IMG/VR virus record: IMGVR_UViG_3300044801_000032
Location: 1-31,260 of that record
Length of the DNA: 31,260 bases
Source: a virus
Reading direction: 5' to 3' (one strand)
Shown here: positions 30,183 through 31,260 of the stretch, piece by piece
Numbering within the stretch: the stretch's first letter is position 1
Layout of the letters: each line of letters opens with the position of its first letter
Program-made: the position numbers and the translations under genes
The notes under the pieces: generated by a model
Seen by the model: only the letters and a program-made list of their open reading frames with translations
The model's database searches: none
Told to the model about the DNA's origin: nothing

Positions 30183-30509
30183 GGCAGGCTCTCCGAATCG
30201 GAGGGGAGATCGTCGATGGTTGGTTCGGGCCGGATTGCGGGGCCTCGAAAATCATGAGTGGGGCCCGTCGAACCGGCACCCGATCTACCGTAGGTAACTC
30301 CGCGGTCTTTGGTCGGCGGCGGATTATCGTCGGGATGCCCTTGCGCGGCAGCTTGGGCAGCGTGCTCGGCGTCAGGCTTGAGGGCAACCCCAAAACCCAA
30401 AAACGCGCCGCCGTTTCCGGGGCGCGCTTGGTGATTCTTAATTACAACATTACTCCGCTTACAATTGATTTGTAAAGCCCTATTTTGAAAGTTTTCCACA
30501 GCGGGGCCT
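30183..30509. other. Intergenic stretch with terminator and palindrome
   Basis: No convincing gene is seen. It holds the terminator at 30399-30426 and, upstream of it on the minus strand, an A/T-rich part with a perfect palindrome TTACAA-TTGAT-TTGTAA (30459-30475), which could be an operator. A minus-strand open frame ends at 30176 but has no acceptable start after the terminator. Confidence 0.5.
30399..30426 (-). terminator. Rho-independent terminator with GAAA tetraloop
   Basis: The minus strand reads CGCGCC-CCG-GAAA-CGG-(C)-GGCGCG followed by five T. The stem has nine pairs with one bulge and a stable GAAA loop. It lies about 85 nt after the stop of the 30510-31079 gene and separates that gene from the terS transcript. 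Confidence 0.85.
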
Positions 30510-31079
30510 TTATGCCGCCGAACGGTAGGGATGCAGGCTTCGTGTCGATCCGCAGAGGATGACTGGCAGCTCCGCCAGCGCCGATTTGATCCGCTCCGGG
30601 TCATGCTCCCCCGTGAACTCTTCGTCGTCGATCACAAGACGCCGAACGGCTTCGAATATGGTTTTCCCAAACTTCGGGTTTCCTATAATCGCGCGCTCAA
30701 CCTTTTCGAGCTTCGTCAGCCATGTTTTCATCTGTTCGGCGGTTGGCCCGGCCCCCGATCCCCCCGAATGCTTCTCGTAACCCATAGGAACGCCATAACC
30801 GGCCTGCCAGCGGCGTTCGATGTTCAGCCACTCGTCACAGGCCGCCTTGACTTCTTCGTGTACCCCATGGCGGCGGCAGAAGCGTCCAGCGGCAAACGCC
30901 AGCCATTCGTCATCCGGGTTCTTAAACCCGCGCCGGTGAGGCTGAGACCATACCGTCGATTTTTCATCGGCCAGCTTTTGGCGGTTCAACTCGTTCAAGG
31001 CTTCCTGAGTCGGCGGCCGAATGCGCCCATTCGGATAGCGCGCCTGGCCCGCCTTCATCTTCGCTCCACGCTTCCCCAT
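30510..31079 (-). CDS. Hypothetical protein upstream of the terminase module
   Basis: 189 aa. The start is the ATG at 31079 (MGKRGAKMKAGQARYPNGRI) with GGGGGAA about 6 nt upstream; an earlier ATG at 31250 would add a poorly conserved-looking 57 residues. The N-terminus is very basic, the middle has KNPDDEWLAFAAGRFCRRHG, VKAACDEWLNIERRWQAGYG and a Gly-rich GYEKHSGGSGAGPT. The C-terminal half is helical (MKTWLTKLEKVERAI, TIFEAVRRLVIDDEEFTGEH). No family is recognised. Position before the packaging genes suggests a late regulator or a packaging accessory, but this is a guess. Confidence 0.7.
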   Translation of the reverse strand: MGKRGAKMKAGQARYPNGRIRPPTQEALNELNRQKLADEKSTVWSQPHRRGFKNPDDEWLAFAAGRFCRRHGVHEEVKAACDEWLNIERRWQAGYGVPMGYEKHSGGSGAGPTAEQMKTWLTKLEKVERAIIGNPKFGKTIFEAVRRLVIDDEEFTGEHDPERIKSALAELPVILCGSTRSLHPYRSAA

Positions 31080-31260
31080 GATTTTCCCCCGTGATGATAG
31101 CCTAACGACAATAATGGTAACGAACCGGCCATTGCAGCCGATCGGTATGGTTTCCCGCGATGTGGTTTCGCGGTGCATCGCCCAACCCCGACCAAACATG
31201 CTTTGAATCGTGTGGGGCGAGAATGTGGGAGGAACTTGAAAAGAAATCATCTTTTACCTC
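31080..31260. other. Region upstream of the hypothetical gene, no gene seen
   Basis: Only an upstream extension of the minus-strand frame is open here, with an ATG at 31250 preceded by GAGG. I see no clear promoter or RNA gene. The next gene must lie beyond the window. Confidence 0.4.

Noticed and set aside
30176-30604. 142-aa minus-strand open frame overlapping the 74-aa gene
   Set aside because: It would have to read through the terminator at 30399-30426 and overlaps the 3' end of another gene. After the terminator only a poor TTG without ribosome binding site is available. Its C-terminal ~70 codons could still be a small gene.
31244-31260. The window's last bases (TCATCTTTTACCTC) resemble its first bases (TCATCTTTCACCTC)
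   Set aside because: The match is 13 of 14 bases and one copy is a start region with ribosome binding site, the other the end of tnpA. It is most likely coincidence and not evidence of a circular contig or a second IS end.
1-31260. CRISPR arrays, tRNA or rRNA genes
   Set aside because: No regularly spaced direct repeats and no tRNA-like or rRNA-like segments were noticed on either strand.

Overview
The window is mostly one long minus-strand block that encodes the head and tail of a tailed phage with a contractile tail (myovirus type), most likely a prophage. The DNA is moderately GC-rich. The GC-ending codons, frequent TTG/GTG starts and the style of the small rhizobial-type proteins suggest an alphaproteobacterial host, probably Hyphomicrobiales. 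The host assignment is inference. No integrase, repressor, replication gene, holin or endolysin is present, so the window covers only part of the phage genome.

Layout, left to right. 1-1755 is an IS200/IS605-type element: divergent tnpA (Y1 HUH transposase) and tnpB (RuvC-like RNA-guided nuclease), with a GC-rich hairpin near each end. It abuts a small secreted-protein gene (1752-2066, minus) and a 5'-truncated ISL3-family transposase remnant (2091-2666, plus). A terminator at 2682-2708 closes the phage operon.

The phage block is transcribed leftwards. From right to left it holds: a hypothetical protein (30510-31079), a terminator, a small conserved protein, a large inverted repeat, terS, terL, portal, a MuF-type head protein, a Nudix/DUF2213/scaffold-like fusion, a cement protein, the DUF2184 major capsid protein, head-completion and neck genes, tail terminator, DUF3383 sheath, tail tube, tail chaperone (G and G-T by a likely -1 frameshift), a short tape measure with a transglycosylase-like domain, a baseplate set (plug, hub, spike, gp25-like, J-like, DUF2612), and three fibre/spike proteins that each start with a signal peptide. 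Genes are packed with 1-4 nt overlaps or short gaps, as expected for one late operon.

The most unusual locus is the MuF gene (24484-26244). Its reading frame is interrupted, just before the conserved C-R-C of the extein, by a 313-codon intein. Almost all of that intein is also coding on the opposite strand: a plus-strand ORF of 281 codons (24592-25437) encodes a protein with N-terminal helix-turn-helix-like segments and a PD-(D/E)XK-like nuclease core. It looks like a homing endonuclease nested antisense inside the intein, overlapping even the splicing blocks. I know of no described system with this layout, though a literature search is needed.

Other points of interest are an apparent one-base frameshift in a C7 run at the Walker A motif of terL, a Gly/Thr-rich beta-type module found five times in four different virion proteins, and a Nudix domain fused to the prohead protease/scaffold-like protein.
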